Numbered from the stretch's first letter, positions 23,815-34,670 are shown. The stretch: DNA of 64,000 nucleotides from Megaustenia siamemsis (GCA_032433765.1 JAVIAB010000139.1:47922421-47986420), one strand, 5' to 3'. The notes: generated by a model not told the origin, from the sequence alone. Program-made: numbers and translations.

Positions 23815-24308
23815 ACCAGGACGTCATTAGCAAAATCAGACATAGGAAATAGAGCGCCCCTCGTAGGAGGCAGGAGAGATGGACGCAGCCACCCTGGTGG
23901 AACGTAGAAGTCGAGGAAGCTTGGTGGAACAAGAGACAAATGGTCAAGACATGGCAGAAAGCTAGAAGGAATGGAAGAACACAAACTGAGTTCTTGAAGC
24001 GTCTGAAAGTAGAGGTCGACCAAAATATGATGCGCTTTAAACTATGCGCTAAGCAGGCTAAAGATGCCAAATGGGATGACTTCTGTAAAAACGTGTGCTC
24101 AGAAAAATCGCTCGCCACATTCTGGCGCCTTCATCAGAGCATGAATGGCACAACACGGACACAGAGGCATACCAGACTTTCAGAGCACAGGCCGGATATG
24201 GCACAAATCTGATGAGAGCAAAGGGAAAGCCCTGCTTGTCCGCTACATTGAGCAGACGGACCAAAGAAATGAGGCTGTAAGAATGAGGATCCGGGATCGC
24301 TGTCAAAA
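23815..24308 (+). pseudogene. LINE-I linker between EN and RT
   Basis: The short frame 23940-24212 reads a basic, Trp-bearing linker (WQKARRNGRTQTEFLKRLK and FCKNVCSEKSLATFWRLHQ), as found between EN and RT in this group. It is bounded by stops and frameshifts on both sides. No catalytic residues are expected here. Confidence 0.7.
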
Positions 24309-25559
24309 TTGTGTAAGGATGTAGTGCTGGAAGAAGATCTCACAATCACAACCGATACCATTCGCACGACACTTAAAAGGTCACACAACACAGCTCCTGT
24401 TCCAGATGGTGTTCGGTACGATGACATAGGCAATTTAGCTGACGACGACTTGACAAAACTGGCCAATGAGTTTAATGCCAGTTTTCGGAGTGGTCAAATT
24501 AAGGAGGAGTGGCTACACAGCTACTTACTACCGCTACCGAAGCCAAACAAGGATCATTCTCAGATCAGTGCCTACAGAATCATCACAATGCAGAACACTG
24601 CGGGCAAGCTGCTGGAGAAAATAGTTGCCCGTGTCCTCACCGGTCACCTTGAACAGAAACGTGTATTCCCACCCACACTCGGAGGTTATAGATATAAAAA
24701 AGAGACATGGCTCAATGCGGCAGTCTTTGCCTATGACGTCTTCGAAGGCTTCCACAGACGAGAGGAGACATGTGCTGCTACTATAGATCTGGAGGATGCA
24801 TACAACAGGGTACCATTTGAATATCTCATGCATATGCTCCTCAAACTGGCGGTGCACTCCTTCCTCATTAGATGGATCGCCGCGGCACTGTTTCAGAGGA
24901 AGGTGATACTCAGATGTGGAAGTTGGTCTTCCGAGCCAACATCCATTTGTCCATGGCTGCCACAAGGCTCACCATTGTCACCAGTTCTATTTAATGTGTA
25001 CGCAATAACGATCACGGAACAACAGCTGGATGGGAGGGGAAGAACTATGACTTTTGCTGATGATATTCTGGTATATCGACAGGGAAGAGACAGACGGGGA
25101 ATCGCTTCCACAATGCAAGACGAACTCGATCGCATTTCTTCCTGGTGTGGGGTATCATGTGCCGTGGTTAATACTAATAAAGCATCAGTTTCATGGTTCT
25201 CCCTTAACAATCATATCGTTCATACGACCACACCGGTAGTACGAATGGGAGCTGATGAGGTGACCAGGGACAAGTTGATGACATACCTTGGAGATAAGTT
25301 TGATCGCAGCCTGTGTTTTCGAGACCACGTCGACCATGTGATAACAAAATCCCGCAAAGGATTAGCCGCCTTGAAGGTCATGGCAGCTGCCAACATTGAG
25401 CAGAGGCTACTTACTCTTCTGTTCCAGGGATTAGTCCTCGCACCTATCGAATATGCTCTGGCAATTCTTACTGTCAGTATGACTCAAATTGACTGGAGAA
25501 AATACAAAATGAAGCCATGCGCATTATCCTGGAATGTACGAGGGACACTCCCTGTGTAG
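24309..25559 (+). pseudogene. LINE-I reverse transcriptase domain (open 416-codon frame)
   Basis: This is the longest open piece of the element. It shows NTAPVPDGVRYDDI, LPLPKPNKD, YRIITMQNTAGKLLEKIVA, the catalytic ATIDLEDAYNRVP (first Asp), LPQGSPLSPVLFNVYA, and TFADDILVY, which supplies the FADD catalytic pair. AYLGD- and LRA-like thumb features follow (MTYLGDKFDRSLCFRDH). The frame then ends near 25559, and the protein continues in another frame from about 25517 (MRIILECTRDTP). The RT core could fold, but the complete protein is interrupted on both sides. Confidence 0.88.
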
Positions 25560-26583
25560 CAATGAGGTATCTTCTTGACTTTCCAACCATGGATGACAGA
25601 ATCAAGATCTGGAGAGCACGAGCATACCTGAAGATTAGTACAGATACAGAGCATCCATTGCACCACGTGCTCAACACAGAGAAAGGTGACAGGCTAAAAA
25701 GAGGCAAATCATGGGTGGGCAGAGCAGAAGATGTCATCAAACAGGTCTGTGGGCTTACCAATATCAGCGTTGGTGAGGAGTGGATACCGGTGCCTACGTC
25801 ATTCAAGGGGACTTTCTCGTGTATTGTCACACTCGACAGGAAAAGTAGGGAACAGAACCCGGTCGTGGTTAATGCTGAGGTCAACGGTCTCATCTGCGAT
25901 AACACCGATGAGAAAGATGCAGTCATCTATACAGACGGATCTGTAAGACGACACCAAAGAAGTGCATGGGCATTTACAGCACGCTCGCAGGCAGAATAGT
26001 CTACGAAGACAGTGGTGCATACGTCGTGACCACGAGTAGCATGACAATGGAGGTGATGGTAGTGACCAAGGCATTTAAATGGTTAGAGTCACAAGACTAC
26101 ACCCATGCATGTATACTGAGTGATTCGATGAGCATGATAAAAAAATTGGAGGCGGGCTCTGTACGCATGCAATGGGTAGAGTCGTTGCAGAAATCCAAAA
26201 TACGTAAGGTCACCTTTGTCTATGTCCCTGGACATGCGGGAGTACGGGGAAATGAAAGGGCGGACAGGTTGGTTAGCTGCGCTGTCGTTGAGGACGGGCA
26301 ACCAATGGATCGGGCGGACATCATCAATGCCCTCCGAGATGTGGGAAGAGCACGGGACTTCGACAAACACAGATCCACGTCACTTCTTCGGATGATGGAA
26401 ATGGGAGTTAAGTTGGGCACAGCCAGAATTGAGACACTTAGTGGCCGTGTAAGAAGACTTATCAACCAACATAGAACTGGAGTCGTCAGTCGCTGGACAC
26501 TGAGGGAATTGCTGAGGAGGGGATCTGAGCACCAATGGACATGTTCGGAGTGCAATGATGATGACCCACAAATAACTCAATAA
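25517..26583 (+). pseudogene. LINE-I connection, RNase H domain and C-terminus, frameshifted
   Basis: The first frame (25517-25999) covers a connection region and the RNase H start VIYTDGSVRRHQ, with the first catalytic Asp. A frameshift near 25985 switches to the frame open from 25966, which reads SSMTMEVMVVTKAF (Glu), ILSDSMSMIKK (Asp) and FVYVPGHAGVRGNERADRL (final Asp). The C-terminus has WTLRELLRRGSEHQWTCSEC. All four RNase H acidic positions appear present, so the domain decayed through the frameshift and not by loss of catalytic residues. Confidence 0.87.
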
Positions 26584-26660
26584 CTCAATATAACATCAAC
26601 ACATAACATTAACATATAACATCAACACATAACATCAACATATAACATCAAACTCTTCAG
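26578..26660. repeat. Short tandem repeat at the LINE-I 3' end
   Basis: The stretch is several copies of 'aacatcaacacat'/'aacatataac'-type units right after the stop region. It lies where LINE-I copies end. It could be the element's simple-sequence tail. Confidence 0.7.
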
Positions 26661-26689
26661 TCGCTCTCAAAGAGAGTACATAAAACTAC

Positions 26690-26770
26690 ATGGATGAACA
26701 TCGTATCCCAGATAATAGACATGCTACACAGATACAAGTTCAAGAAGACAACTATATCTGGAAGTAGCAA
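26690..26770 (+). pseudogene. LINE-T fragment (RT thumb region)
   Basis: The translation reads WMNIVSQIIDMLHRYKFKK, closely like TWQNLVTQITDMLQRYKYK encoded near 48415. It is about 80 bp, with no other part of the element attached. It sits between two oppositely oriented LINE-I ends. Confidence 0.75.
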
Positions 26771-26774
26771 CGTA

Positions 26775-27150
26775 TTGAGTTATTTGCGGGTCATCATCAT
26801 TGCACTCCAAACAAGTCAATATATGCTCAGATTCACTCATCATCAAAGCCCCGCAGTGTCCAACGACTGACGATTCCAGTTCTGTGTTGGTTAATATGTC
26901 TTTTGATATGCCCACTAAGTTTCTCGTTTCTGGCTGTTCCCATCTTAACTCCCATCTTTTCCATCCCAAGGAGTGATATGGACTCATGGTTGTCGAAGTC
27001 AAGTGCCCTTTCCACATCTCGGATGACATTGATGCTGTCCGCCCGACCCATTGATTGACTGTCTTCAATGACAGCGCTTCTAGCCAACTTGACCACTTTT
27101 TCATTATCCACTTACTCCCGCATGTTTAGGGACGTTGACAATTGTGACCT
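26775..27150 (-). pseudogene. LINE-I C-terminal fragment
   Basis: On the minus strand it reads the LINE-I C-terminus: NEKVVKLARSAVIEDSQSMG matches the region after NERAD, followed by GTARNEKLSGHIKRHINQH and TCLECNDDDPQITQ. A frameshift divides it. With the plus-strand element ending at 26583 it forms a tail-to-tail inverted pair separated by about 190 bp. Confidence 0.83.
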
Positions 27151-27154
27151 GATG

Positions 27155-28223
27155 TATTCCGTAATTTCACAAATATTTTCACTGCATAGCGACTTTTTAT
27201 AGTCTTGTTTCCATATTCAGACAGAATTTGCCTCCCTGTAAATAATGGTAGATAACTTAAAGTGCTTGAAAGAGATTTGTAAAATAATTTAATATTTACC
27301 ACAAATTAAAGAAAAATGCACTTCCTTTACTTGTTTCTAATTTCTTGAAATTTTCCCATATATAACCCTTAAAAAAACAGCAAACTTTTTATGAAAATGT
27401 ATATTTGCAAATTAGTATGCAAAACTTAGACGGTTGACGGTATATACATTGCAGAATTTCCCTCCCTCTAACTAAAGGTAGATAACATAAAGTGCTTGAA
27501 AGAGATTTTTAAAATAATTTAATCTTTTACCATAAATTTATAGAAAATGCAATTTCTTTATTTTATTTTAATTTATGAAAATTTTCTCATATATAACACT
27601 TAAAAAAGGGCAAATTATTTATAAAACTTTATATTTGCAAATTAATATGCACAATTTAGACGGTTGAAGAAATTACGTTACAGAATTTCCCTCCCTGCAA
27701 TTCGAGGTAGATAACTTGAACTGTTTGAAAGGGATTTAAAAAAAATAATTGAATACTACCACACATTTAAGAAAAATAAATTTGCTTTGTTTCTTTATAA
27801 TTATTAAAATATTCTCATATAGCAAATTTAAAATTGTGCAAAGTTTTAATGAAAATTTATATTTGCAAATTAATATGCAAAATTTAAACGGTTTATCGAA
27901 ATTACGTTACAGAATTTTCCTGCCTGACATTCAAGGTAGATAACTTACAGTGTTTGAAAGAGATTTTTAAAATAATTAATACTTTACTATAAATTTATGG
28001 AAAATGCAATTCTTTTATTTGATTCTATTTGCTATAATTGTGCCATATATAATTCTTTAAAATAGTGCATAGCATTATTAAAATTATATATTTTAAAAAT
28101 AATATGCAAAATTTAGACCGTTGATAGAAATTACGTGGTGAAATATTACATAATTTTAGTTGCTACTTTTCTATGATGTCTGTATTTATAAAAATCAGAT
28201 AACTTAAATTTGCTCAAGCTTAT
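27155..28223. repeat. Eroded array-like unit with a ~229-bp internal tandem repeat
   Basis: The start ('ccgtaatttcacaaatattttcactgca') aligns by eye with the 2.18-kb unit ('cacgtaatttcaacaatatgttcactgca'), so this is an old relative of its AT-rich part. Inside, 'cagaattt(c/g)c(c)t(c/g)cct' recurs at 27222, 27452, 27681 and 27910, a 229-230-bp period, with 'gtagataact' and 'gcaaattaatatgcaaaa' in each copy. About four copies are present. There is no coding content. Confidence 0.8.
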
Positions 28224-28729
28224 AATGTCCTTAGTGTCGAGATTGCAATCGGCACGTCTGTGTGCTGTTGAATCTGGGCTAGTTTCCACTAGCTAGGCAG
28301 CTCTAGAGGGCATCAGTCCTAGTGAGGTGGGGATCCTGGGGACAGCAGCCCTTCCATTTACACAAATGACATGAATGATTATCCCCTTAAATTATGTTCC
28401 CTACATTTCATGTGGAAAGAAAATACACAAGAATGTGCCCCTGTATGACATAGGCACAGGTAAATCCTCAGACATGTTTGATGACATATGCTCTTATAGA
28501 ATTAATGGTGTCTAATTCTTTATAATCTATTTCTGAAGCATTAAGTAAAGTAAGCCTGAGTAGGCAGACGCACAGAAGCGAGAGTATCCAGTAGATATGT
28601 GAATTCTGTGATACGGTGTGTGGCTGGCCGAACGAGATGTATGATCGCTAGCCGCTGTGAATAATGTACATAGTTGCCATTGTTAGGGTTGTCGGAATAA
28701 AGATACATGATCTTTCAAAAAAAAAAAAA
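28224..28729 (+). mobile_element. R1 repeat copy, poly(A)-ended
   Basis: The sequence from 'gtccttagtgtcgagattgc' to an AATAAA followed by a poly(A) run at 28717-28729 is repeated at 50207-50732, and its first part at 50948-51241. It interrupts the array-like DNA: 28728 onward ('ttaaatattatgcaacattt') resumes unit-like sequence. About 28397-28492 is similar to the antisense strand of LINE-I. No protein is encoded. A poly(A) tail and recurrence support a retrotransposed sequence, of unknown class. Confidence 0.7.
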
Positions 28730-29132
28730 TTTAAATATTATGCAACATTTGTACATGTTTCTTCAAAGGTTATATTTTGTCTTCTTTCTTGAGAGATCCC
28801 AAAAAAATGTATGTCGAGTAATATTCCCAAATGGCTTCCGCACTAGAGCAGTGGATGCATAATATTATGTGTATATTGTCTTGATGATAGTTGGTGAGAG
28901 AATGACATTTGTCCGTACTTTGATGTTGTTCAGAAGCTTGCTGGTCACATTAGCTGTACTTTAGTTCAAGGTCTGGCTCGGTTCGTAAACGAAGTCTGCA
29001 TAAGATATTAACTTTCCACCTGGAGAGCTGAAAAAGGAAACTCAAATAAATGAAAAGAGAAATGGTCACGGTTGTGAATTCACCAATAAGTAAAACGATA
29101 TTAATCTCCATCATTTGTTCTCTGTAGTTCAG
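28730..29132. other. Array-like remnant, then unassigned DNA
   Basis: The first 70 bp ('tattatgcaacatttgtaca', 'ttcttcaaaggttata') match the 2.18-kb unit around 'tattatgcaacatttaaata'. From about 28805 to 29132 I recognise nothing. Confidence 0.55.
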
Positions 29133-29293
29133 TGAGACAAGGAACCCGCTGCCCCCTTTACTCTGTATACTCGCCATAGAACCACTCTTAGAAAAACAAA
29201 TCAGGCAAGGTGCAGTCATAAGGTGCACCTTCATACAAGTCAGAGGAGAACAAAATCTGCCCATCTATGCGGAGGACACCATTTTCTTCTAAG
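29133..29293 (+). pseudogene. LINE-T RT fragment
   Basis: It is the same RT segment as at 22434: CPLY/PFTLYT-like residues for the SPLLYAL block, then RGEQNLPIYAEDTIFF for the YADD block. Frameshifts split it, and Asp is again replaced by Glu in the YADD motif. It is joined directly to reverse-oriented LINE-I sequence at about 29294. Confidence 0.78.
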
Positions 29294-29295
29294 AA

Positions 29296-30535
29296 TTAAG
29301 TTTCTCGTTTCTGGCTGTGCCCATCTTAACTCTCATCTTTTTTCACCCAAAGGAGTGATGTGGACTCATATTTGTCGAAGTCATGTGCCCTTCCCACATC
29401 TCGGAGAGCATTGATGATGTCCGCTCGACCTATTGGTTGACCGTCTTCAATGACAGCACAGCTAGCCAATCTGTCCGCTCTTACATTTCCCCGTGTTCCC
29501 GGATGTTCAGCGATGTAGAAAATGATTACCTTATGTATTTTTACCTCTGCAATGACTCTACCTATTGCCTACATACAGAGCCCGCCTCCACTTTTCTTGT
29601 CATGCTCAATGGATCACTTAGTATGCAGACGTGGGTGTAGTTTTGTGACTCTAAACAGATTAATTTCCTGGTCATTGCCATCACCTTCATCGTCATGCTT
29701 CTTGTGATCATAACGTATGCACCACTGTCTTCCTTAACTATTCTGCTGCCGAGCGTGCTGCAAGTGCCCATACACTCATTTGGTATCGTATTACAGATCT
29801 GTCTGTATAGATGCTGCATCCTTTTTTATCAGTGTTATCACAGATGACTTCCGTATTGACCACGACTGAGTTCGGTTCCTTACATTTCCAACTGAGTGTG
29901 ATAATATACGAGAATGATTCCCCGGATGATGTAGGCACCTGTATCCACCTCCTCACCAGCGCTGCTATTGGTAAACCCACAGACCTGTTTGATGATATCT
30001 TCTGCTCGGCCCACCCATGATTTGCCACTTTTTAGCCTGACACCTTTCCCTGTGTTGAGCTCATTGTGCAATGGATGCTCCTTATCTGCACTTATCTTCA
30101 GGTATGCTCCTTCCCTCCAGATCTTGATCCTGTCATCCATGGTTGGAAAGTCAAGAAGATATCTCATTGCTACACGGGGAGTGTCTCTCCTACATCCCCA
30201 AGATAAAGCGCATAGCTTCATTCTGTATTTTCTCCAGCCTGTCAATTTATGTTGTACTGACAGTAAGAATTGCTAAGGTGTACACAATTAGTGCGAGGAC
30301 TAGTCACTGGAATAGAAGGGTATGTAGCCTCTGCTCGATGTTGGCAGCTGCCATGACCTTAAAGACATCTAATTTTTTTGTGGGATTTTGTTATCACATG
30401 GTCGTCATGGTCCCTGAAACACAGGCTGCAATCAAACTAAACTTCGAGCTATGTCATCAACCTGTCCCTGGTCACCTCATCAGCTTCCATTTGTACCACT
30501 AGGGTTTCCATGTTAACAATATGATTGTTAAGGGA
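29296..30535 (-). pseudogene. LINE-I fragment, RT end to RNase H, degraded
   Basis: Reading the minus strand from 30535, one meets RT thumb residues (EADEVTRDRLMT, FRDHDDHVITKS), then RVAMRYLLDFPTMDDRIKIW and GKSWVGRAEDIIKQVCG from the connection, then IYTDRSVIRYQ (the RNase H start with Gly changed), IVKEDSGAYVMITRSMTMK and ILSDPLSM. It ends near 29296 in the NEKLS-like C-terminus. Several stops and frameshifts are present. It is more diverged from the 22.7-26.6-kb copy than the fragment at 14701. Confidence 0.83.
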
Positions 30536-30539
30536 GAAC

Positions 30540-30775
30540 CACGGGAGATAGAGATGGGAAAGTAACATGAAACAATAGACAGGTCTCAACTTTCAGTCTC
30601 AAAGAAAGATTGGAGATAGAGATGGGAAAGTAACATGAAACAACGGGCAGGTCTCAACTTTCAGTCTCAAAGAAAGATTGGAGATAGAGATGGGAAAGTA
30701 ACATGAAACATTGGGCAGGTCTCAACTTTCAGTCACAAAGAAAGATCAGAGGTAGAGAGAAATGGACAACATTGA
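30540..30775. repeat. 68-bp tandem repeat, about 3.4 copies
   Basis: The phrase 'ggagatagagatgggaaagt' starts at 30544, 30612 and 30680, with a diverged copy near 30748, an exact 68-bp period. Units are nearly identical. It follows the LINE-I fragment directly. Confidence 0.9.
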
Positions 30776-30825
30776 CGAGGTCTGTCAGTGGTGACCCAAC
30801 GATCCCTAAGATTATGGAATGAAGT

Positions 30826-31510
30826 AGAAGAAAAATAAATAGTAGTAATAGAAGTAGGAACAGAGGAAGAAGAGAAACAAATAGTAGTAATAGAAGTAGG
30901 AACAGAGGAGGAAGAAAAATAAATAGTAGTAATAGAAGTAGGAACAGAGGAGGAAGAAAAATAAATAGTAGTAACAGAAGTAGGAACAGAGGAAGGAGAG
31001 AAATAAATAGTAGTAATAGAAGTAGGAACAAGAAAAATAAATAGTAGTAATAGAAGTAGGAACAAGAAAAATAAATAGTAGTAATAGAAGTAGGAACAAG
31101 AAAAATAAATAGTAGTAATAGAAGTAGGAACAGAGGCAGAAGAACAATAAATAGTAGTAATAGAAGTAGGAACAAGAAAAATAAATAGTAGTAATAGAAG
31201 TAGGAACAAGAAAAATAAATAGTAGTAATAGAAGTAGGAACAAGAAAAATAAATAGTAGTAATAGAAGTAGGAACAAGAAAAATAAATAGTAGTAATAGA
31301 AGTAGGAACAAGAAAATAAATAGTAGTAATAGAAGTAGGAACAGAGGACCAAGAAAAATAAATAGTAGTAATAGAAGTAGGAACAGAGGACCAAGAAAAA
31401 TAAATAGTAGTAATAGAAGTAGGAACAGAGGACCAAGAAAAATAAATAGTAGTAACAGAAGTAGGAACAGAGGACCAAGAAAAATAAATAGTAGTAGGAA
31501 CAGAGGAAGA
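30826..31510. repeat. 34/42-bp minisatellite
   Basis: The core 'aaataaatagtagtaataga' is followed by 'agtaggaaca'. Short units repeat every 34 bp (for example 31027 and 31061); longer ones carry an extra 'gaggacc' or 'gaggaag' and repeat every 42 bp (for example 31341 and 31383). About 18 units are present. Long Leu/Phe/Tyr-rich frames on the minus strand are by-products. Confidence 0.92.
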
Positions 31511-31790
31511 AGACGTAGAAACTGAAACAGAAGAAGGAGATGAAGAAGAGGAAGAAATAAACAAGTAGAACAAGAAGTAGAAACAGAAGATGAGGATAAA
31601 AGAGAAGATGAAATAGAGGAAAAAGTGGATGAAGAAAAAAGAGAAGAGGAGGAAAAAAAGATAAAGAAGAAAAACAGAAGAGGAAGAAGTAAAAATAGCA
31701 GAGAAGCAAATGTAGAAAGATCAACAACAGAAGAAAGAGAAGACCAAGAAATAGAAAATAGAGAAGACTGAACATAAACAAGAATAAATT
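31511..31790. repeat. Purine-rich tract
   Basis: The plus strand is almost all A and G ('gaagaagaggaagaaataaa' is typical), with very few pyrimidines over about 250 bp. Such strand asymmetry can form triplex DNA. Three-base steps of the gaa/gag type make Glu/Lys-rich frames with several stops, so I do not call a gene. Confidence 0.8.
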
Positions 31791-31834
31791 CAACAATTTA
31801 AAACTGAGACATTTTGTTTTATTTTATTGTATGA

Positions 31835-32053
31835 TTACTTCCCTTGGTTTATGTGTGAGAATGAGTGTGTGTAGTTGTGTAAGTGCCTGTGTGTTAGCTC
31901 ATGTGTGTACATGTTTATATAGAAAGGAATTGGCCAATTCCTAAGACAGCAGCCTCCAAACACTTTAGAGAGAAACAAAGCTGTGGGAGATCCCAGTAGC
32001 TTCTTCATCTCTTCCACCAAATTTTGAATGACCTGCGATGATTCCTAGAAATA
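31835..32053 (-). CDS. Possible terminal exon of a host gene (speculative)
   Basis: On the minus strand, 'tttatttctag' forms a fair splice acceptor just before 32053. The frame then reads ESSQVIQNLVEEMKKLLG and SPTALFLSKVFGGCC with ordinary amino-acid use, and stops at 31835. An AATAAA-type signal follows within about 20 bp of the stop. The entry phase (0) agrees with the exit phase of the possible exon at 33628-33740. The last 25 codons are low-complexity (Thr/His-rich), so the true end could be earlier. I do not recognise the protein. No transposon match is seen. Confidence 0.3.
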
Positions 32054-32286
32054 AACAAACCCATTAATGAGAATGAAATTATTGCAGAAGGCAGATAATT
32101 AAAGTGACAATTAAACAAAAAAATTGTGGTATGGTAACAGATTTACGTAGGTGAGTTCAAAACAAAAGTTGATGTTTTGGCCAAGTAAGCCTTCAGCTGG
32201 AACAACGATCAACAACACAAAAATATTACATGTAATAATTTTTTTGGCCATTTCAATTTTGATGAATTTGTATTTGAAGACAATAA

Positions 32287-32705
32287 AAGTAAAGAGCCTC
32301 CGTCACGCCAAGTGGCGGATAGATAATATGATGTTAGTGACCATAAATTTTACAGACCTTGAGCATATTATTTTTGGGGTAATCTGGTCAGTATTACGCC
32401 TGTGCCGCTTTACTTTCCCAGAAAAAACCAGGTACCCATTTAAGGCTGAGTGAAACCGGAAGTCATTGTAAAAAGTATTGTTATGGAAACAGCGCCATAC
32501 ATTTTAGAGCAGTGATCGCTGCAATATGTGCCACTTTGGCACACAAGGTTTCTGTTTTTGAGATTGTGGTTCTGCCCTATGTGCCGTCTTCGGTTCGAAA
32601 GGACAATAGATAGATAGATAGAACCCGGAAGCCGTCGGTTGGGATCAAACCCTACCTCTTTTCCTTTGTAGTCCAGTTCACTAACCACTAAGCTATCGCG
32701 GCTCC
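32287..32705 (-). mobile_element. SINE-1, tRNA-headed, with a nested insertion (copy A)
   Basis: On the minus strand the element starts at 32705 with a tRNA-like head: box A 'tagcttagtggttagtg' and box B 'gggtttgatccc' (RNA polymerase III signals). The body and the 'cgccacttggcg' hairpin tail follow. A foreign 169-bp piece splits the body at 32463-32631. It is flanked by 'ccggaag' at 32456-32462 and 32625-32631, and carries a (TAGA)n run. Removing it restores the layout of the clean copy at 61579. Confidence 0.85.
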
Positions 32706-32732
32706 TTTATTTGGAGTAGGTCTATGTTTTAG

Positions 32733-32990
32733 TGGAGCCTTGGTGGTTGAGTGGTTAGTGTGCTCACTTCCTGACCAGAATGGTCCAGGTTTGATCCTCA
32801 GCAGTGTCGAATTTTATTTTAGACTGACAAGGTTCCAGGTTCACCCAGCCTCTAAAAATGTATACCAGAGATATTTCTGGGAAGTAAAGGTGGCCTGGCA
32901 GGATACCGACAACATCACCCAAAAATGTGCCGTGGTCATAGAAACATGTGGTCACTAACACCATATTCCCCAAATGTCTAGCAAGGCATA
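32733..32990 (+). mobile_element. SINE-2, tRNA-headed (copy A)
   Basis: The head reads 'tggttgagtggttagtg' (box A) and 'aggtttgatcctc' (box B). The body shares phrases with SINE-1, such as 'tctgggaagtaaag', 'ggataccgacaaca' and 'ggtcactaacaccatattcc', so the two are related subfamilies. It lies head-to-head with the SINE-1 copy just left of it. It has no protein and would depend on a partner LINE. Confidence 0.82.
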
Positions 32991-33627
32991 GAGGGAACCC
33001 TTACTTTTTGTGTTTTTATACTTGTTACGCAGGTGACCATAAGTGATTTAATAATATTTTATGATCAGCTTAATTCGCGACATTTAATCTTTCATATTAA
33101 CACTGAACACCTATATTTGTTTATACAATAATATAATTTGATAATTTCTGTGAGTAAAAGTGAAAGTCATCATTTTTTTTTACCGTTTCAATTTTGTGCA
33201 ATTTGTCTTGGAAGTTGAACTATATGGTTCTACTCACAGGTTCGGTAAAGGTGACAATCATAAACACTGAGTTATAAGGATGGCAATTGTTACTTTAGCA
33301 AATTTGCAGGATCAACCAAAACAACAGACAATGCAATGTCTGCGGCGTTACATAAACAATAACTATTTTTATAGCAGAAAGGCGGGAAAAGATAATGAAA
33401 GCTGCATAGACAGCAATCCTAAATGTAAGTTAGAAACTTCTGAATTTTTATCAGGGGAAGGGCTTAGTTTGTGTCATTGTGACTTAGGTCATTTCAGCTA
33501 AAGAACGTGTCCCGAACTGGCATGTGTCCAATTCCAAGAAAATTGTATTGTGAAGAGGTTGTTATTACCTAAAGATTTTATTTAGAGTTAAATACACACA
33601 CTTTATTTCTGTTTATCTAATATATAC

Positions 33628-33740
33628 CTCCATTGTCCCATGAACAACAGCGACATGCAACAGGGAGTTCTGCTTCAGTCTCAGCTGCCTCAACATTCTG
33701 GTCATGTCCTTGATGGTATACACAACGTCACTGGAATCTT
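33628..33740 (-). CDS. Possible 113-bp internal exon, copy A (speculative)
   Basis: On the minus strand a 'tatcttacag' acceptor precedes 33740 and a 'gtatat' donor follows 33628. Between them 37 codons are open after two leading bases. They read DSSDVVYTIKDMTRMLRQL and, near the end, NSLLHVAVVHG, which resembles the start of an ankyrin-type helix (LLHVA). It leaves in phase 0, matching the possible terminal exon at 32053. The exon is conserved in all three block copies better than its surroundings appear to be. The gene is not recognised. Confidence 0.32.
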
Positions 33741-34411
33741 CTGTAAGATACACATCAAACAATAATCTTCTCTAAGATATACGTAAGATATACATGTATA
33801 TCCTGGACAAAATATGGGAATAAAAAATACAAAACAAGAAAACCAAATTTAGAATATTAAACTCAAAGGTATTATCAACACTTACCTATGCATTTCTACC
33901 TACAAACACTACATGTGGGTGGAGTAGGATCTTAATCAGCTCTGTCGTGTGCTGATCCTGATGCAGGAACTGTCTGCTCTCAACTCAGTTACTGGATGAG
34001 CAACTTGGTGCCCACCCCCATCTCATTTTCTTTAATACTTCTACATTACATTCGTCAACAGGGCCCAAGACGTTGATCCAGCAATTGACCTAAGTACGGA
34101 AAGTGACCCACAGCTGACTGCATGCGTCAGGATCGACAGAGGGAAATATTTGCGAGCGACAATTTGTCCACATCTGAATTGCTGCTCTTAAAACTACCAC
34201 AGTAGTTTTATTCAGCCGTGATGTCAAATACAGAATTCCCTTGTGCAAAGCCTGACCAGAATGTTTGTCTAGTCTAATTAACATTGAACACCTATATTTG
34301 TTTATACAGAAATACAATTTCATAATTTCTGTGGGTAGAAGTGAAAGTCATAATTGTTTTGGCCATTTCAATTTTGTTAAATTTGTATTTGGAGTAGGTC
34401 TATGATTTTGT

Positions 34412-34670
34412 GGAGCTTTGGTGGTTAAGTGGTTAATGTGCTCACTTCCTGACCAGAATGGTCCAGGTTTGATCCTCAGCAGTGTTGAATTTTAGTTTGG
34501 ACTGACAAGGTTCCAGGGTTCACCTAGCCTCTAAAAATGTATACCAGAGATCTTTCTGGGAAGTAAAGGTGGCCTGGCAGGATACCGACAACATTACCCA
34601 AAAATGTGCAATGGTCATAGAAAAATGTGGTCACTAACACCATATTCCCCAAATGTCTAGCAAGGCATGG
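34412..34670 (+). mobile_element. SINE-2 (copy B)
   Basis: It is the same element as at 32733, with box A 'tggttaagtggttaatg' and box B 'aggtttgatcctc'. Its left flank ('gtatttggagtaggtc') is the uninterrupted site into which SINE-1 inserted in copies A and C. Confidence 0.82.

Larger units (their letters stand above)
22661..26583 (+). mobile_element. Near full-length LINE-I (I-superfamily-like), defective
   Basis: A probable 5' untranslated part (to about 23008) is followed by EN, linker, RT and RNase H regions in the order usual for I-superfamily LINEs, and by a short repeat at the 3' end. At least four frameshifts or stops separate the parts, so it cannot make one protein. No CCHC-bearing ORF1 was found upstream; it may be missing or too eroded. 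Partial copies of the same family lie at 14701-15386, 26775-27150 and 29296-30535, all in the opposite orientation. Confidence 0.85.

Noticed and set aside
30729..31796. Long Leu/Phe/Tyr-rich frames on the minus strand, like a membrane protein
   Set aside because: They are produced by the 34/42-bp minisatellite and the purine tract; three overlapping frames look alike.
33280..33501. A 73-residue plus-strand frame in the triplicated block
   Set aside because: The equivalent frame is broken by indels in the other two copies and shows no motif.
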